Assembly (NCBI GenBank): GCA_016711825.1
Contig: JADJSG010000005.1
Location: 248,001-312,000, forward strand
Origin: Bacteroidota bacterium
GTDB lineage: Bacteria > Bacteroidota > Bacteroidia > Chitinophagales > Chitinophagaceae
Reading direction: 5' to 3'
DNA length: 64,000 nt
The notes beneath the pieces were generated by a model. The model was given only the letters and a program-made list of their open reading frames with translations. It was not told where the DNA came from and ran no database searches. Below, one piece after another: positions 28,001-36,856 of the stretch (position 1 is the stretch's first letter; each line of letters begins with the position of its first letter). Made by a program: the position numbers and the translations under genes.

Positions 28001-28551
28001 ATTCCTGACGAGTCATATCTGGTAACAAAGCCATCAGGCTGGTAGTAGGCTGAATAAGAAGTATCAAGGTAAGGAGCGCCTAAAGGATTGAAATCAATCT
28101 CATAAGAAAACGTGCCTGAGATATACATATTGAACAGACTGTCTACTTCAATATTATAAGACAAGGGTAAATTTGATGTTGGCACAGGTGGGAAGACAGG
28201 CTGAAAAGTTTGAATAAGGTTTAAAATAGGGGGTACACCAGCAGGTGTATTGATATTAACAGTGATATTCACTACACTGTCGCATCCATATGGATTTGGT
28301 ATTACTTGCGAGTATACTCCCGTTTGCGTATAAGCCTGTCCGTTGTAAAAGGCAGTATCGCATGCGTTTATCAAAACATCGGGAAGTGTATGAAGCGTGA
28401 CATGAATAAATACATTACTGTCGCAGTTATTGACATCAAGATATTCTTTTATATAATTTGCATTGGATAAATACGTGGAATCCGGGAGTACAAGGCTGTC
28501 ACATCCGTCGTAATACATATTGAAGTTATTGCCGCAATAATTATATTTCAT
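25084..28551 (-). CDS. Giant T9SS surface protein B, C-terminal part after frameshift
   Basis: 1155 codons starting MKYNYCGNNF at an ATG that overlaps the previous stop (TGATG). In its paralogs the same words occur in mid-protein (STYLMKYNYCG in A, SSFLMKYSYCG in C), so this is the downstream part of a gene split by a frameshift, not a natural N-terminus; it has no signal peptide. It carries SBBP-like repeats, six Ig-like repeats and a T9SS type A sorting domain. Translation could restart at the overlapping ATG, but the product would not be exported. Alternatively the frameshift is a sequencing error at a T-run. Confidence 0.8.
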   Translation of the reverse strand: MKYNYCGNNFNMYYDGCDSLVLPDSTYLSNANYIKEYLDVNNCDSNVFIHVTLHTLPDVLINACDTAFYNGQAYTQTGVYSQVIPNPYGCDSVVNITVNINTPAGVPPILNLIQTFQPVFPPVPTSNLPLSYNIEVDSLFNMYISGTFSYEIDFNPLGAPYLDTSYSAYYQPDGFVTRYDSSGILNWMHQLYTINPWGNEYTPSLCLNDGLELYSVTYGSGGANIGMNKVNQFAYANTWFGETPMNGYTGWNVNQILNDPSSNLPVKIGFMDSIDFNYAYKKLLVWRGNNVATFATGGQFIGMNGVVDSQGNIYVVNTVQPVFGGTTYCAIAKLDSNLNMLWNKQIAEGNDIPPIGMKINQLKIDTNGSLLLCGRFSNTLDIDISPNTYNLISNGGFDAFVARFDTAANFIWANSFGGADDDYANSITTDLNGRIYLGGSFSSQTIDLDPTAGISFLMKGCVNADWQGGYISKFKPDGTFMNAMGSGKNITELEFKAPKRIYATGIPFVQVFELGNDVIVNVSDTICAGDSVVVGNSVYYQTGVYTAIFPLGPAIDSIVITNLIVNALPLVVANATDSVLCLGDSVTLFGSGANTYVWNNLVIDNVIFSPIATSNYVVTGTDINGCVNTDSITVVVNALPSVTANASDTLICYGDSILLFGAGALTYTWNNLVIDSVLFAPLATGYYVVNGTDTNGCINQDSVEIIVHTLPTVLANASDTSLCMGDSVILFGSGAMTYTWNNAVIDSMIFSPNMTNNYLLTGTDSNGCVNTDSITIVVNALPIVTANASDTIICYGDSMLLFGAGALTYTWNNLAIDSVLFAPLATGYYVVNGTDTNGCINQDSVEIIVHTLPTVLANASDTSLCMGDTVILFGSGALTYTWNNAVIDSMIFSPNITSNYVVTGTDTNGCVNTDSITVVVNPLPIVVANASDTSVCVGNPVTLFGTGADSFSWTNAVIDSVAFYPIDTAMYIVTGIDINGCIGHDSILINANQIPFPILVFSGDTLYCTNVSGVNIYWYKDTVAIDSLTNYYVVTQNGNYEVFVVDSNGCAGADSMSMLNVSYLTPIKSDIIQVYPNPTQGLIHIEFEMKQAGEVDLMMIDLLGNKVYSSKRKILTSGKQILKVDLASCNLNTGIYFLNIFLNGKRHVVKVEYQK
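25569..26846 (-). repeat. Six tandem 213-bp Ig-like domain repeats in gene B
   Basis: Approximate limits. Repeat types from N to C are CLGDSV, CYGDSI, CMGDSV, CYGDSM, CMGDTV, CVGNPV. This is an alternation of two subfamilies that implies duplication of a 426-bp two-domain unit. Confidence 0.8.
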
Positions 28552-29915
28552 CAGAAAAAATCCACCTTGTTCGGCAATCCTACGGTATCTATGGCAGGGC
28601 CAAAATCCACATCAAGTACATCGTTCATGTTTCCCGCTACCAGCAGTTCATTATCCGCATTCACCTTTACACTAAGTTCAGTGTTCGTTCCACCGTTCGC
28701 ATTTTTATACCATGAAAGCAAACCGCTGGAATCTGTTGTATATAAAAAATACCTGCTTGAATTGTTCTTACCGCCCATGACGATGTTACCTGAAGTATCT
28801 TCGTTTAATGCATGTACATTACCGGTAAAATACTGACCCTGCACAATAGAGTCCGGGAGTATTTTTACCCAGAGGGCTGTGCCTGCGATGTCATATTTCG
28901 AAAGATAACTTTTGGTAGCAAGACCTGAAGGTGTGCCTGCAACATATAAGTCACCGTATTTGGATACACAAACCAGACTGGTGGGTGCACTTGTGCCATG
29001 CCCCCAGATAAAATTTGCCGAGGCATCTAGCTTTAGCACAAAACTATTGCCTGAATCCGCATAAACACCTGCTCCGGGGTCTAAGTCAATAGAATCATTG
29101 ATAATTTTTCCGCTCAGATAAATATTGTTTCCGTTATCAATATCCAGATTATTCTTGGCGAGAGTACCCAGGTTTGGTCGTGAATTAACCCATGATTTTG
29201 CCCAGATAAAATCGCCGTTCGAATCCAGTTTTAGTAAACATACCTCCATAACATTGGTAGGTGTCAGATTAAATACCGCCGGACTTGGGTCGAAGTCAAC
29301 CGTGACATTGAAGAAACCGCTGATGATCACATTATTATTCTGATCGGTTTTAATGGACCGCATCACTGTATTGATATCCAGAAAAGTTTTTGCCCATAAA
29401 AAGTTACCCGCAGCATCGAGTTTCATCACAAATGAGCCGGCAGTTCCACTTACATTCAGTGAATCTATGGCAGCACCCGGATCAAAATCAATTGCTTTAT
29501 TATACACACCCGCAACATAGACATTACCATTCATATCAACGGCAACATCATAAATGATAGAGCCGCCATTTGTTGCATAAGGAATAAGGGCTTTTGCCCA
29601 TAGATGATTACCGGCATTATCTGTTTTGGTGATAAACCCGGCATTTCCCTGTGGCGTAATGATATTTGCATTGATGGTGTCGAATCCTGGTCCTGCATCA
29701 AAATCAACAGTATTTTTAAACTGCCCCACAGCATAAGTTTCACCCAACTGATTGGTACAAATATTTTTTAAAGATATGAAGTCATTCGTGTTGGTAATAC
29801 CATTGGACCATGCTACATTTTGGGCTTCGGAATTATTCGCGATCACAAGTAAAAGGGATAACAAAACGACCTTTCCCCGAATAAGAATTTGTAATGCTGA
29901 TAATTTGTATTTCAT
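28551..29915 (-). CDS. Giant T9SS surface protein B, N-terminal part before frameshift
   Basis: 454 codons. It has a signal peptide (MKYKLSALQILIRGKVVLLSLLLVIANNSEAQ) and SBBP-like repeats (YAVGQFKNTVDFDAGPGFDTI). It stops at PNKVDFF exactly where the paralogs continue with a leucine and the MKYxYCG segment. The sequence at the break is a run of six T (minus strand); one more T would restore a continuous frame of about 1610 codons with the 3' part. The combined length matches gene C (about 1600 aa). It starts 12 bp downstream of gene C. Confidence 0.8.
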   Translation of the reverse strand: MKYKLSALQILIRGKVVLLSLLLVIANNSEAQNVAWSNGITNTNDFISLKNICTNQLGETYAVGQFKNTVDFDAGPGFDTINANIITPQGNAGFITKTDNAGNHLWAKALIPYATNGGSIIYDVAVDMNGNVYVAGVYNKAIDFDPGAAIDSLNVSGTAGSFVMKLDAAGNFLWAKTFLDINTVMRSIKTDQNNNVIISGFFNVTVDFDPSPAVFNLTPTNVMEVCLLKLDSNGDFIWAKSWVNSRPNLGTLAKNNLDIDNGNNIYLSGKIINDSIDLDPGAGVYADSGNSFVLKLDASANFIWGHGTSAPTSLVCVSKYGDLYVAGTPSGLATKSYLSKYDIAGTALWVKILPDSIVQGQYFTGNVHALNEDTSGNIVMGGKNNSSRYFLYTTDSSGLLSWYKNANGGTNTELSVKVNADNELLVAGNMNDVLDVDFGPAIDTVGLPNKVDFF

Positions 29916-29927
29916 AAATTGATTTTA

Positions 29928-32900
29928 TTACTTTTGATATTCAAATTTCACCACACTTCGTCGGCCGTCCATGATGAGGTTTAAAAAATAAATACCTTTG
30001 GTTAAATGATACGGGCTTAAATCTATTTGGAGTTGTTGATTCCCTGAAGCGCGAATTGTATTTTTGGAGGAATACACTTTTTTGCCCAGCAAATCACTGA
30101 TCATTAATTCTACATCGCCGGGCTGCTTCATATCAAAAGCGATATTAAGGGCACCTTGCGTTGGGTTGGGATACACTTGTATCAGTTCTGATTTGATAGT
30201 GGTTTGATAAGACATATTTAGCATACTGATAGAATCAGCACCTGCACATCCATTGCTATCTACTACAAATACTTCATAGTTTCCGTTTTGGGTCACCACA
30301 TAATAATTGGTCAGAGAGTCAATGGCTACCGTGTCTTTATACCAATAAATATTTACACCTGTTACATTAGTACAATACAAAGTATCGCCACTGAAAACAA
30401 GGATTGGAAAAGGTATTTGATTTGCCTGAATGAGGATGCTATCCTGACCCATGCAACCATTGATATCTAAACCGGTAACAACATACATGGCTGTGTCTAA
30501 TGGATAAAATGCAACGCTATCGATCACTGCATTGGTCCAGCTAAAACTATCCGCACCCGTACCAAAAAGCGTTACCGGATTACCCACACAAACCGAAGTA
30601 TCCGAGGCATTGGCAACTACATTTGGCAATGGATTAACAACCACTGTGATGCTGTCAGTATTGACACAACCGTTGGTATCAGTACCCGTAACTACATAAT
30701 TGCTTGTAATATTTGGTGCGAAAATCATGCTATCAATCACAAGATTATTCCAAACATAAGTAAGCGCTCCACTACCAAATAGCATAACAGAATCTCCTAT
30801 GCAAAGTGAGGTATCAGATGCATTGGCCATTACTGGCGGTAATGCATTTACAATAATTTCTATACTATCCTGATTCATACATCCATTGGTATCAGTGCCA
30901 TTGACTACATAATAGCCTGTGGCAAGTGGTGCAAATAATACACTGTCAATGACAAGATTATTCCAGGTATAAGTCAATGCACCCGCACCAAAAAGCAACA
31001 TAGAATCACCATAACAGATAAGAGTATCTGATGCATTTGCGGTAACTATTGGCAAAGTATTTACAACAACAGTGATACTATCGGTGTTCACGCATCCGTA
31101 TACATCCGTAGCAGTCACCACATAATTATTTGTCATATTTGGCGAAAAAATCATACTGTCGATCACCGCATTATTCCAGGTATAAGTCAATGCCCCACTG
31201 CCAAATAAAATGACTGAGTCGCCCATACAAAGCGAAGTATCAGAAGCATTGGCTAGCACTGTTGGCAATGCATGTACAATTATTTCTACGCTATCTTGAT
31301 TTATACAACCATTGGTATCAGTGCCATTGACTACATAATAACCTGAAGCAGAAGGTGCAAATAATACACTGTCAATGACAAGATTATTCCATGTATAACT
31401 CAATGCACCACTACCATATAAGATTAATGAATCGCCGAAACATAAAACCGTATCTGTAGCATTTGCAGCAACTGTTGGCAATGAATTTACAACAACATTT
31501 ATACTGTCTGAATTCACACAACCATTGGTATCAGTACCGGTTACGATATAAGTATTGCTGCCAGCAGGCGAAAATAGTTGATTATCAATCGCTCCGTTAT
31601 TCCAGGAATAAGTAAACGCACCAGATCCAGAAAGCACAACAGAATCACCCATACAAAGTAAAGTGTCTGATGCGTTGGCTATGACAGCTGGTAAAGGATT
31701 CACCGTTAAATTTGTGATGACGATACTGTCGGTGTTTAAATAGCTTAAAAAAACATTGGTATATATACCGCTTTGAGAATACACAGAATTTCCAACATTA
31801 ATACTGTCACCTGCGCAAATTTCAGGATATGTATACACCGTCGTATCGTTCGTTAATTCATACACAGAAACCAATGTTCCCCAAATCCCGCCTGCGGCAT
31901 AAATTCTGTTGGGAGATTTGAATTTTATGCTAGTCATATAATCATGCATCCCCATCACTCTGATAAAAGTACCTGTCGAAGTAAATTTAGAAATATAACC
32001 CAGAGATGAATTCTGACAATATTGTTTAAAGTAGCTGATTCCGGGTCCAGGTTGCAGATCAACATTGTTGGAAATGCGCCCGGAAACATAAATCTGACCG
32101 CCATCATCTACTGTAAGGCCATATGGAGTCACATTACCCAAGGTGCCATAAGGAGTAGCCCAAATGATGTTTGCTGCAGTATCAAACCTTGCTAGTATTG
32201 CAGAGCCATCCTCAGGGTATACAAAATAAGTATTGGGTGTATAATCAAGATCGAGCTTCCGATTGAAGTTTCCGCTAACTAATAATGAATTATTGTCAAA
32301 TTTCATATTAGAAATTGTTAACTTGGAATAAGAGGTTGCAGGGTCAATTAATTTGTTCCATAGTAAATTCAGATTCGAATCAAGCTTGGCGATAAAACAG
32401 GCATGCAGGCCTGACTGACCAGGACCTCCACCAAGCGGTGCCTCCTGCCATTTTCCACATATATAAATATTTCCTTGTGAATCAATTGCGCCGGTTTCGC
32501 CATAGCAACTGCCTGTCCCCCATGCATTGGCAACAGCTCCGAATGTAATAGAGCTATTTCCCCGCTTCACAATCACTGCAGAAGGATTATTTGGATATGC
32601 TGTCGGAACCGATCCTAACTTCACCATCTTGTTACTGCTAGGGTCATTCAAGATACACAAATATTTATCGGTAGGAGGAAAGGGTCCAAAGCCGCTCGTA
32701 TCATCTGCTATATTGTTGAAATTAGTGATTTCAACGATACCCTTTGAATTGGCATCAGCCACGCCGTAATTGGTATAGATTGTACTTGCATATAAATTAA
32801 GATTATCATCAAGAGCAATCGATCTTGTAGAGACACTTTTGTTTGTCCACTCGTCTTTTACCGCATGCTTCCACACCAGATTGCCTGAAGAATCAACTCT

Positions 32901-34730
32901 GGCAACCAGACCAACGTCAGGATTCATATTTAATTGCGGTATATGAATAGCATAGATACCGCCAATATACATATTATACAGGCTGTCTACTTCTACAAAT
33001 ACACTGCCCGCATTATTAGCAATCAACGAATCAGGCACTTCCTGTATGAGTTGCATAAAAGGATTCAGGTTGGTATCGGTATTGATATAAACATGAATAT
33101 CCAAAATACTGTCACAGCCGGGTACATTGGGTGTTACAATCTGATTATAAATACCACTCTGGTAATATGCCTGACCGTTATAAACTGCACTGTCGCAGCC
33201 GGCAATGCTTACATCTGACAGTATCCCGATGCTTATATGATTAAACACATTACTGTCGCACCCATTGATATCCAAATACTCATTGGCGAAATTCACAGAA
33301 ACATTGTAAGTAGTGTCAGGCAAAACCACGCTATCACAGGATGTGAAATTGAACATAGTATTGCTTCCGCAATACGAATATTTCATCAGGAATGATGAAT
33401 ATTTATTTACTGCACCCAAGGTATCGACTCCCGGACCAAAATCAACATCAAAAACATTGCGAAAATCACCAGCCACCATTATATCATCCAATGGGCTCAT
33501 TCGTACTGTGAGATGATCATAATCAGCGGTGGTCTTACTTTTCTTTAGCCATTGCATATTGCCAGAAGAGTCGGTTGTATACAAAAAATATCGGTTGACC
33601 TGTCTTCCTCCCATTACAAGATTACCGGCAAGATCTTGTGTCAAAGCAGAAGGCTCTCCATTGAAGTTGGCTCCGGAAATAACAGGATCTTCGAGATGTT
33701 TGTTCCACAATTGTGTGCCACTTGAATCGTACTCAGCAAGATACACGTATTCATTAGACTTGTAGCCATATAAATAGAGATCGGTGCTATTGGTAGCCAG
33801 CACCATGGCTTGTGTTTCACTGCGGCATTGTCCCCAGATAAAATTTCCTGAGGGATCAAGTTTGGCCACAAAGCATTTGCCTGTATCCACCATCACCCCC
33901 AGTCCAGGATCGAGATCGACCTGATTTAACGATATAGACCCGGTGACGTAAATATTGTTTTCTATATCGGCATCAAGACAGGCGCGGCCGATATTGGGAC
34001 CAAGATTCGGATCAGAACCTACCCAGGTTTTAGCCCATAAAAAATTTCCGCTTGCGTTCATTTTAATCACAAATAAATCGTTCGAATTATCGGAAATTAA
34101 ATTGTAAACTGCAGGACTGGGATCAAAATCGAGGGTATCCGTAAAGGAACCTACGATGATTAGCCCATCATTCTCATCTATCTTAATATCCCAGATTTTT
34201 GTTTCCATTCCGAGATAAGTATGTACCCAAAGCAAATTACCTGAAGGATTAAGCTTCATGATAAACGCACCATACGCCCCGCTCGAATTGAGTGAATCAA
34301 CAGCAGGTCCCGGATCAAAGTCGAGGGTATAATGAAAATTACCAGCAACATACACATTTGCATTTGCATCCATATCCACGTCATTGATTACAGCCATCGC
34401 TCCCGGATTTATCGGATATAAAGCCCTGGCCCAAAGATGATTTCCTGAATTATCTGTTTTCGAAATAAACCCTGCCACAGAGGCATTGTCGCCAGTATTG
34501 ATTGCAGCATCAAGGGTATCAGAACCTGCACCCGCATCAAAATCAATCTTCCTGCCAAAAGAACCAACAGTATAATTCTCTCCAGAGCTGTTGCTGCGAA
34601 GATTTTTTACCGACAAATTTGAGCTTGAATTGGAATACCCATTTGACCATACCACATTTTGTGCATTCACGACACATGTAATCATTAAAAAGACAAATAG
34701 AAGCAGACATCTATTTATTGTATAGACCAT
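29928..34730 (-). CDS. Giant T9SS surface protein C: SBBP-like repeats plus six Ig-like repeats
   Basis: 1600 aa from the ATG at 34730 (MVYTINRCLLLFVFLMITCVVNAQ, a good signal peptide); a TTG 8 codons upstream is less likely. First gene of the three-gene operon. It has two blocks of SBBP-like repeats (NVYVAGNFHYTLDFDPGPAVDSL) separated by a YCGSNTMFNFTSCDSVVLPDTTY segment seen in all three paralogs. Then come six Ig-like repeats and a T9SS type A sorting domain (LIQVYPNPTQGALNIAFDM to FLNLIMDGRRSVVKFEYQK). Likely a long cell-surface adhesin or matrix protein; ligand unknown. Confidence 0.87.
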   Translation of the reverse strand: MVYTINRCLLLFVFLMITCVVNAQNVVWSNGYSNSSSNLSVKNLRSNSSGENYTVGSFGRKIDFDAGAGSDTLDAAINTGDNASVAGFISKTDNSGNHLWARALYPINPGAMAVINDVDMDANANVYVAGNFHYTLDFDPGPAVDSLNSSGAYGAFIMKLNPSGNLLWVHTYLGMETKIWDIKIDENDGLIIVGSFTDTLDFDPSPAVYNLISDNSNDLFVIKMNASGNFLWAKTWVGSDPNLGPNIGRACLDADIENNIYVTGSISLNQVDLDPGLGVMVDTGKCFVAKLDPSGNFIWGQCRSETQAMVLATNSTDLYLYGYKSNEYVYLAEYDSSGTQLWNKHLEDPVISGANFNGEPSALTQDLAGNLVMGGRQVNRYFLYTTDSSGNMQWLKKSKTTADYDHLTVRMSPLDDIMVAGDFRNVFDVDFGPGVDTLGAVNKYSSFLMKYSYCGSNTMFNFTSCDSVVLPDTTYNVSVNFANEYLDINGCDSNVFNHISIGILSDVSIAGCDSAVYNGQAYYQSGIYNQIVTPNVPGCDSILDIHVYINTDTNLNPFMQLIQEVPDSLIANNAGSVFVEVDSLYNMYIGGIYAIHIPQLNMNPDVGLVARVDSSGNLVWKHAVKDEWTNKSVSTRSIALDDNLNLYASTIYTNYGVADANSKGIVEITNFNNIADDTSGFGPFPPTDKYLCILNDPSSNKMVKLGSVPTAYPNNPSAVIVKRGNSSITFGAVANAWGTGSCYGETGAIDSQGNIYICGKWQEAPLGGGPGQSGLHACFIAKLDSNLNLLWNKLIDPATSYSKLTISNMKFDNNSLLVSGNFNRKLDLDYTPNTYFVYPEDGSAILARFDTAANIIWATPYGTLGNVTPYGLTVDDGGQIYVSGRISNNVDLQPGPGISYFKQYCQNSSLGYISKFTSTGTFIRVMGMHDYMTSIKFKSPNRIYAAGGIWGTLVSVYELTNDTTVYTYPEICAGDSINVGNSVYSQSGIYTNVFLSYLNTDSIVITNLTVNPLPAVIANASDTLLCMGDSVVLSGSGAFTYSWNNGAIDNQLFSPAGSNTYIVTGTDTNGCVNSDSINVVVNSLPTVAANATDTVLCFGDSLILYGSGALSYTWNNLVIDSVLFAPSASGYYVVNGTDTNGCINQDSVEIIVHALPTVLANASDTSLCMGDSVILFGSGALTYTWNNAVIDSMIFSPNMTNNYVVTATDVYGCVNTDSITVVVNTLPIVTANASDTLICYGDSMLLFGAGALTYTWNNLVIDSVLFAPLATGYYVVNGTDTNGCMNQDSIEIIVNALPPVMANASDTSLCIGDSVMLFGSGALTYVWNNLVIDSMIFAPNITSNYVVTGTDTNGCVNTDSITVVVNPLPNVVANASDTSVCVGNPVTLFGTGADSFSWTNAVIDSVAFYPLDTAMYVVTGLDINGCMGQDSILIQANQIPFPILVFSGDTLYCTNVTGVNIYWYKDTVAIDSLTNYYVVTQNGNYEVFVVDSNGCAGADSISMLNMSYQTTIKSELIQVYPNPTQGALNIAFDMKQPGDVELMISDLLGKKVYSSKNTIRASGNQQLQIDLSPYHLTKGIYFLNLIMDGRRSVVKFEYQK
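30417..31695 (-). repeat. Six tandem 213-bp Ig-like domain repeats in gene C
   Basis: Approximate limits. Types from N to C are CMGDSV, CFGDSL, CMGDSV, CYGDSM, CIGDSV, CVGNPV. The terminal CVGNPV unit is shared by all three genes, so expansion happens upstream of it. Confidence 0.8.
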
Positions 34731-34776
34731 AAAAAGAGAACTTCTAATTTTCAATTGTCCTATTTGTTATTTGTTA

Positions 34777-34784
34777 TAAAGATA
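34777..34784 (-). promoter_or_regulatory. -7 box (TATCTTTA) for the giant surface-protein operon
   Basis: Near-consensus octamer on the minus strand, 46 nt before the gene C ATG at 34730. It is probably the single promoter for C, B and A, since their gaps are only 12 and 31 bp. Confidence 0.45.
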
Positions 34785-34918
34785 GGTGTTTATCCTATGA
34801 TTACCAACGATTTGCGATAAGATGAGACAAGCATGACCCAAAAGGGGTATTCTGGACATCATTTTGCTCATACCGATAAATATATGGCGTATAATATACC
34901 AGATGTCATAATTCTGTG

Positions 34919-34926
34919 TAAATTTG
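34919..34926 (+). promoter_or_regulatory. -7 box (TAAATTTG) for the thioredoxin-like gene
   Basis: Perfect TAnnTTTG match ending 20 nt before the ATG at 34947. It lies inside a 38-codon upstream extension and so supports the shorter start. Confidence 0.55.
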
Positions 34927-34946
34927 TAATCCTTATTTTATTCATT

Positions 34947-35585
34947 ATGATATCTAAAAACATCCTCATCGTACTTACACTTATTTTATGTGCTCAGTTT
35001 GCGATGGCGCAAGACTTTGTAAGAGAAGAAGACCGAGTAACTGGGAAACCCATCTTGCGTGGAAAAATTTCCTTTGAAAATATCAAGAAAGAAAGTACTT
35101 GTTCATGGTTTGAAGAAGGGGCTGAAGCTTATATTCCCAATCGTGCAGCGATCGAAACTTTGAATAGTGTATGGAAAAACTATCGTTTTGTATTATTTAT
35201 TGGTACCTGGTGCGAAGACACGCGCAATTTATTGCCTAAGTTTTTTAAAACTTTATTAGATGCCAATATCAGTCCCTATGCTATTGAAATGTACGGAGTT
35301 AATAGAGCCAAACATACCCTACAAGACGAACATAAATATTATAACATTGAAAGGGTGCCTACCATCATTATCATGCATCAAAAACGTGAAGTGGGTCGCA
35401 TTGTAGAATCAGTGACTACCACTATAGAAGAAGAGATGGCCATCATCATGGAAAAAGATGCAAAAGAACTCGAAATCAAAAAAGCAGAAGAAATATTACA
35501 AACAGAGGAGCAACGTAAATTGGAAATTATGAAAATGAGACCTCGTGATCGTAAACGTTATTTTGCCCCTAAGGACTGGTATTAA
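34947..35585 (+). CDS. Secreted thioredoxin-fold protein with a single active-site cysteine
   Basis: 212 aa. Signal peptide (MISKNILIVLTLILCAQFAMAQ), then a thioredoxin-like fold with FVLFIGTWCEDTRNLLPKFF at residues 81-100 and a cis-Pro region ERVPTIIIM. The CxxC of thioredoxin is reduced to C89-E-D-T, so it cannot form the usual disulfide. A charged coiled coil (about 160-200, EEEMAIIMEKDAKELEIKKAEEILQTEEQRKLEI) ends the protein. Similar proteins are common in Bacteroidota periplasm with unknown substrates. It stands alone, between the surface-protein operon (divergent) and rnpA (convergent). Confidence 0.75.
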   Translation: MISKNILIVLTLILCAQFAMAQDFVREEDRVTGKPILRGKISFENIKKESTCSWFEEGAEAYIPNRAAIETLNSVWKNYRFVLFIGTWCEDTRNLLPKFFKTLLDANISPYAIEMYGVNRAKHTLQDEHKYYNIERVPTIIIMHQKREVGRIVESVTTTIEEEMAIIMEKDAKELEIKKAEEILQTEEQRKLEIMKMRPRDRKRYFAPKDWY

Positions 35586-35668
35586 AATACCAATGACATG
35601 TTTGATTGTCACTTATTTTAAATCTTAATCCCATTTACTGGCATTCAGCCAATATTTTCAGCTTACAA

Positions 35669-36064
35669 TCAAAGTGTATTTGGTATTAGACCCCTTAATT
35701 TCTCCAAGCACTTAATCATTACAGATTCTAATTCCGCAAAAGTAAGTATGCTTGAATGGGTGTAAATAAACATCACTTGTATCGATAGCTGATGCTTCAC
35801 TAAGTCGTCTTTTAGTGTTACTTTCTGTATTCGATACACTTCTCGACTGAGTCTTTTAAGTTTATTTCTATCTACCGCTCTTTTAAAATTTCTTTTAGGC
35901 ACACTGATACCAAAGTGCATTTGAGGCGATTGTTCAGCTGCCTGAAAACAATATTTTATTTTATAGGGAAAAATAAAAAACGCTTCTCCACGAAGGAAAA
36001 GCGCATCTATTTGTTTTTTGCTCTTCAACCTTTCATGTTTTGACAATGAGAAAGGTTTACTCAT
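35669..36064 (-). CDS. rnpA: Ribonuclease P protein component
   Basis: 131 aa. It starts PFSLSKHERLKSKKQIDALF and carries the RNR signature NFKRAVDRNKLKRLSREVYR, the conserved basic helix that binds RNase P RNA and the precursor tRNA leader. It starts 15 bp after rpmH, the universal bacterial arrangement. The 3' neighbour is convergent. Confidence 0.95.
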   Translation of the reverse strand: MSKPFSLSKHERLKSKKQIDALFLRGEAFFIFPYKIKYCFQAAEQSPQMHFGISVPKRNFKRAVDRNKLKRLSREVYRIQKVTLKDDLVKHQLSIQVMFIYTHSSILTFAELESVMIKCLEKLRGLIPNTL

Positions 36065-36079
36065 GAGAAGAAAGATTTT

Positions 36080-36235
36080 TTATTTCAAACGACTTTCGTC
36101 AGAAACAGTTAATTTTTTACGTCCTTTTTTACGACGAGCTGCTAATACTCTTCGTCCGTTTGGCGTGGACATACGTTCACGAAATCCGTGTACTGATTTT
36201 CTTCTGCGACGATGAGGTTGGAATGTACGTTTCAT
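36080..36235 (-). CDS. rpmH: 50S ribosomal protein L34
   Basis: 51 aa, MKRTFQPHRRRRKSVHGF, then RMSTPNGRRVLAARRKKGRKKL and a short Bacteroidota-type tail TVSDESRLK. The core is the unmistakable L34 sequence. The gene is shorter than 60 codons. It is the first gene of the rpmH-rnpA operon. Confidence 0.97.
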   Translation of the reverse strand: MKRTFQPHRRRRKSVHGFRERMSTPNGRRVLAARRKKGRKKLTVSDESRLK

Positions 36236-36284
36236 AGTATCTAAATATTTTTAAATGAATCCTTTTCTACCTAAAAAAGGAGTG

Positions 36285-36292
36285 CAAAAGTA
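36285..36292 (-). promoter_or_regulatory. -7 box (TACTTTTG) for rpmH-rnpA
   Basis: TAnnTTTG match on the minus strand, 49 nt upstream of the rpmH ATG at 36235. Confidence 0.5.
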
Positions 36293-36318
36293 TGATTTTT
36301 GTTTTGATAATACAAAAT

Positions 36319-36837
36319 TTATTTTTCGTATCTTGTACCTGCGTAGGTAATTTTTGATTTATTGCCTATTGGCCAATTGCTATTAATGGTGATAGTAACC
36401 ACTTTGCCATTTAAACTACCGCTACCAGAAAGGGTTACATTGCCAATGGTTTGCTCAGGTACTGTAATGAAATTGTCATTCACAGTGCCTTTATAAACAT
36501 TGATAATAGAATCACGTACAGAGAAAAAGGTAATACCAAATTTGTCATTGTTGGCTTTAATATGAAGGGTGTCGTCATTATCATCAGGGATGGTATCATT
36601 GATAAAACCTGTACGAATGCATTTGTAAAACCCGTCAAATTTTTCGTTGACCCTAAATTGACAACTATCTCCTTCATAGCCTGAAGGGCATATACAATCG
36701 CCATCACGACAGGTGCCATTGTTTTCGCAGGTTACATTACGAGCTACACAAGCGTCATGCACACAACTTGAGAAATAGGTAGTTGCCCCGAATACGAATA
36801 GGATAACTAAACCAGTAAAAAATGATATATTTTTCAT
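36319..36837 (-). CDS. EGF-like domain lipoprotein (second of a pair)
   Basis: 172 aa. An N-terminal hydrophobic segment ends in a lipobox-like FSSC (Cys25). Residues about 29-61 have six cysteines in an EGF-like pattern: CVARNVTCENNGTCRDGDC, then CPSGYEGDSC. The C-terminal 110 residues form a beta-rich domain (KFDGFYKC, then ITVPEQTIGNVTLSGSGSLNGKVVTI). It is a diverged paralog of the gene 19 bp upstream, and the two are probably co-transcribed. EGF domains are rare in bacteria but recur in Bacteroidota lipoproteins. Function unknown. Confidence 0.75.
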   Translation of the reverse strand: MKNISFFTGLVILFVFGATTYFSSCVHDACVARNVTCENNGTCRDGDCICPSGYEGDSCQFRVNEKFDGFYKCIRTGFINDTIPDDNDDTLHIKANNDKFGITFFSVRDSIINVYKGTVNDNFITVPEQTIGNVTLSGSGSLNGKVVTITINSNWPIGNKSKITYAGTRYEK

Positions 36838-36856
36838 CTATTGTTGAATTATTAAA

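Noticed and set aside
20550..34730. Regular repeats resembling a CRISPR or satellite array
   Set aside because: The 213-bp periodicity keeps one reading frame and encodes Ig-like domains; there are no short identical repeats with unique spacers.
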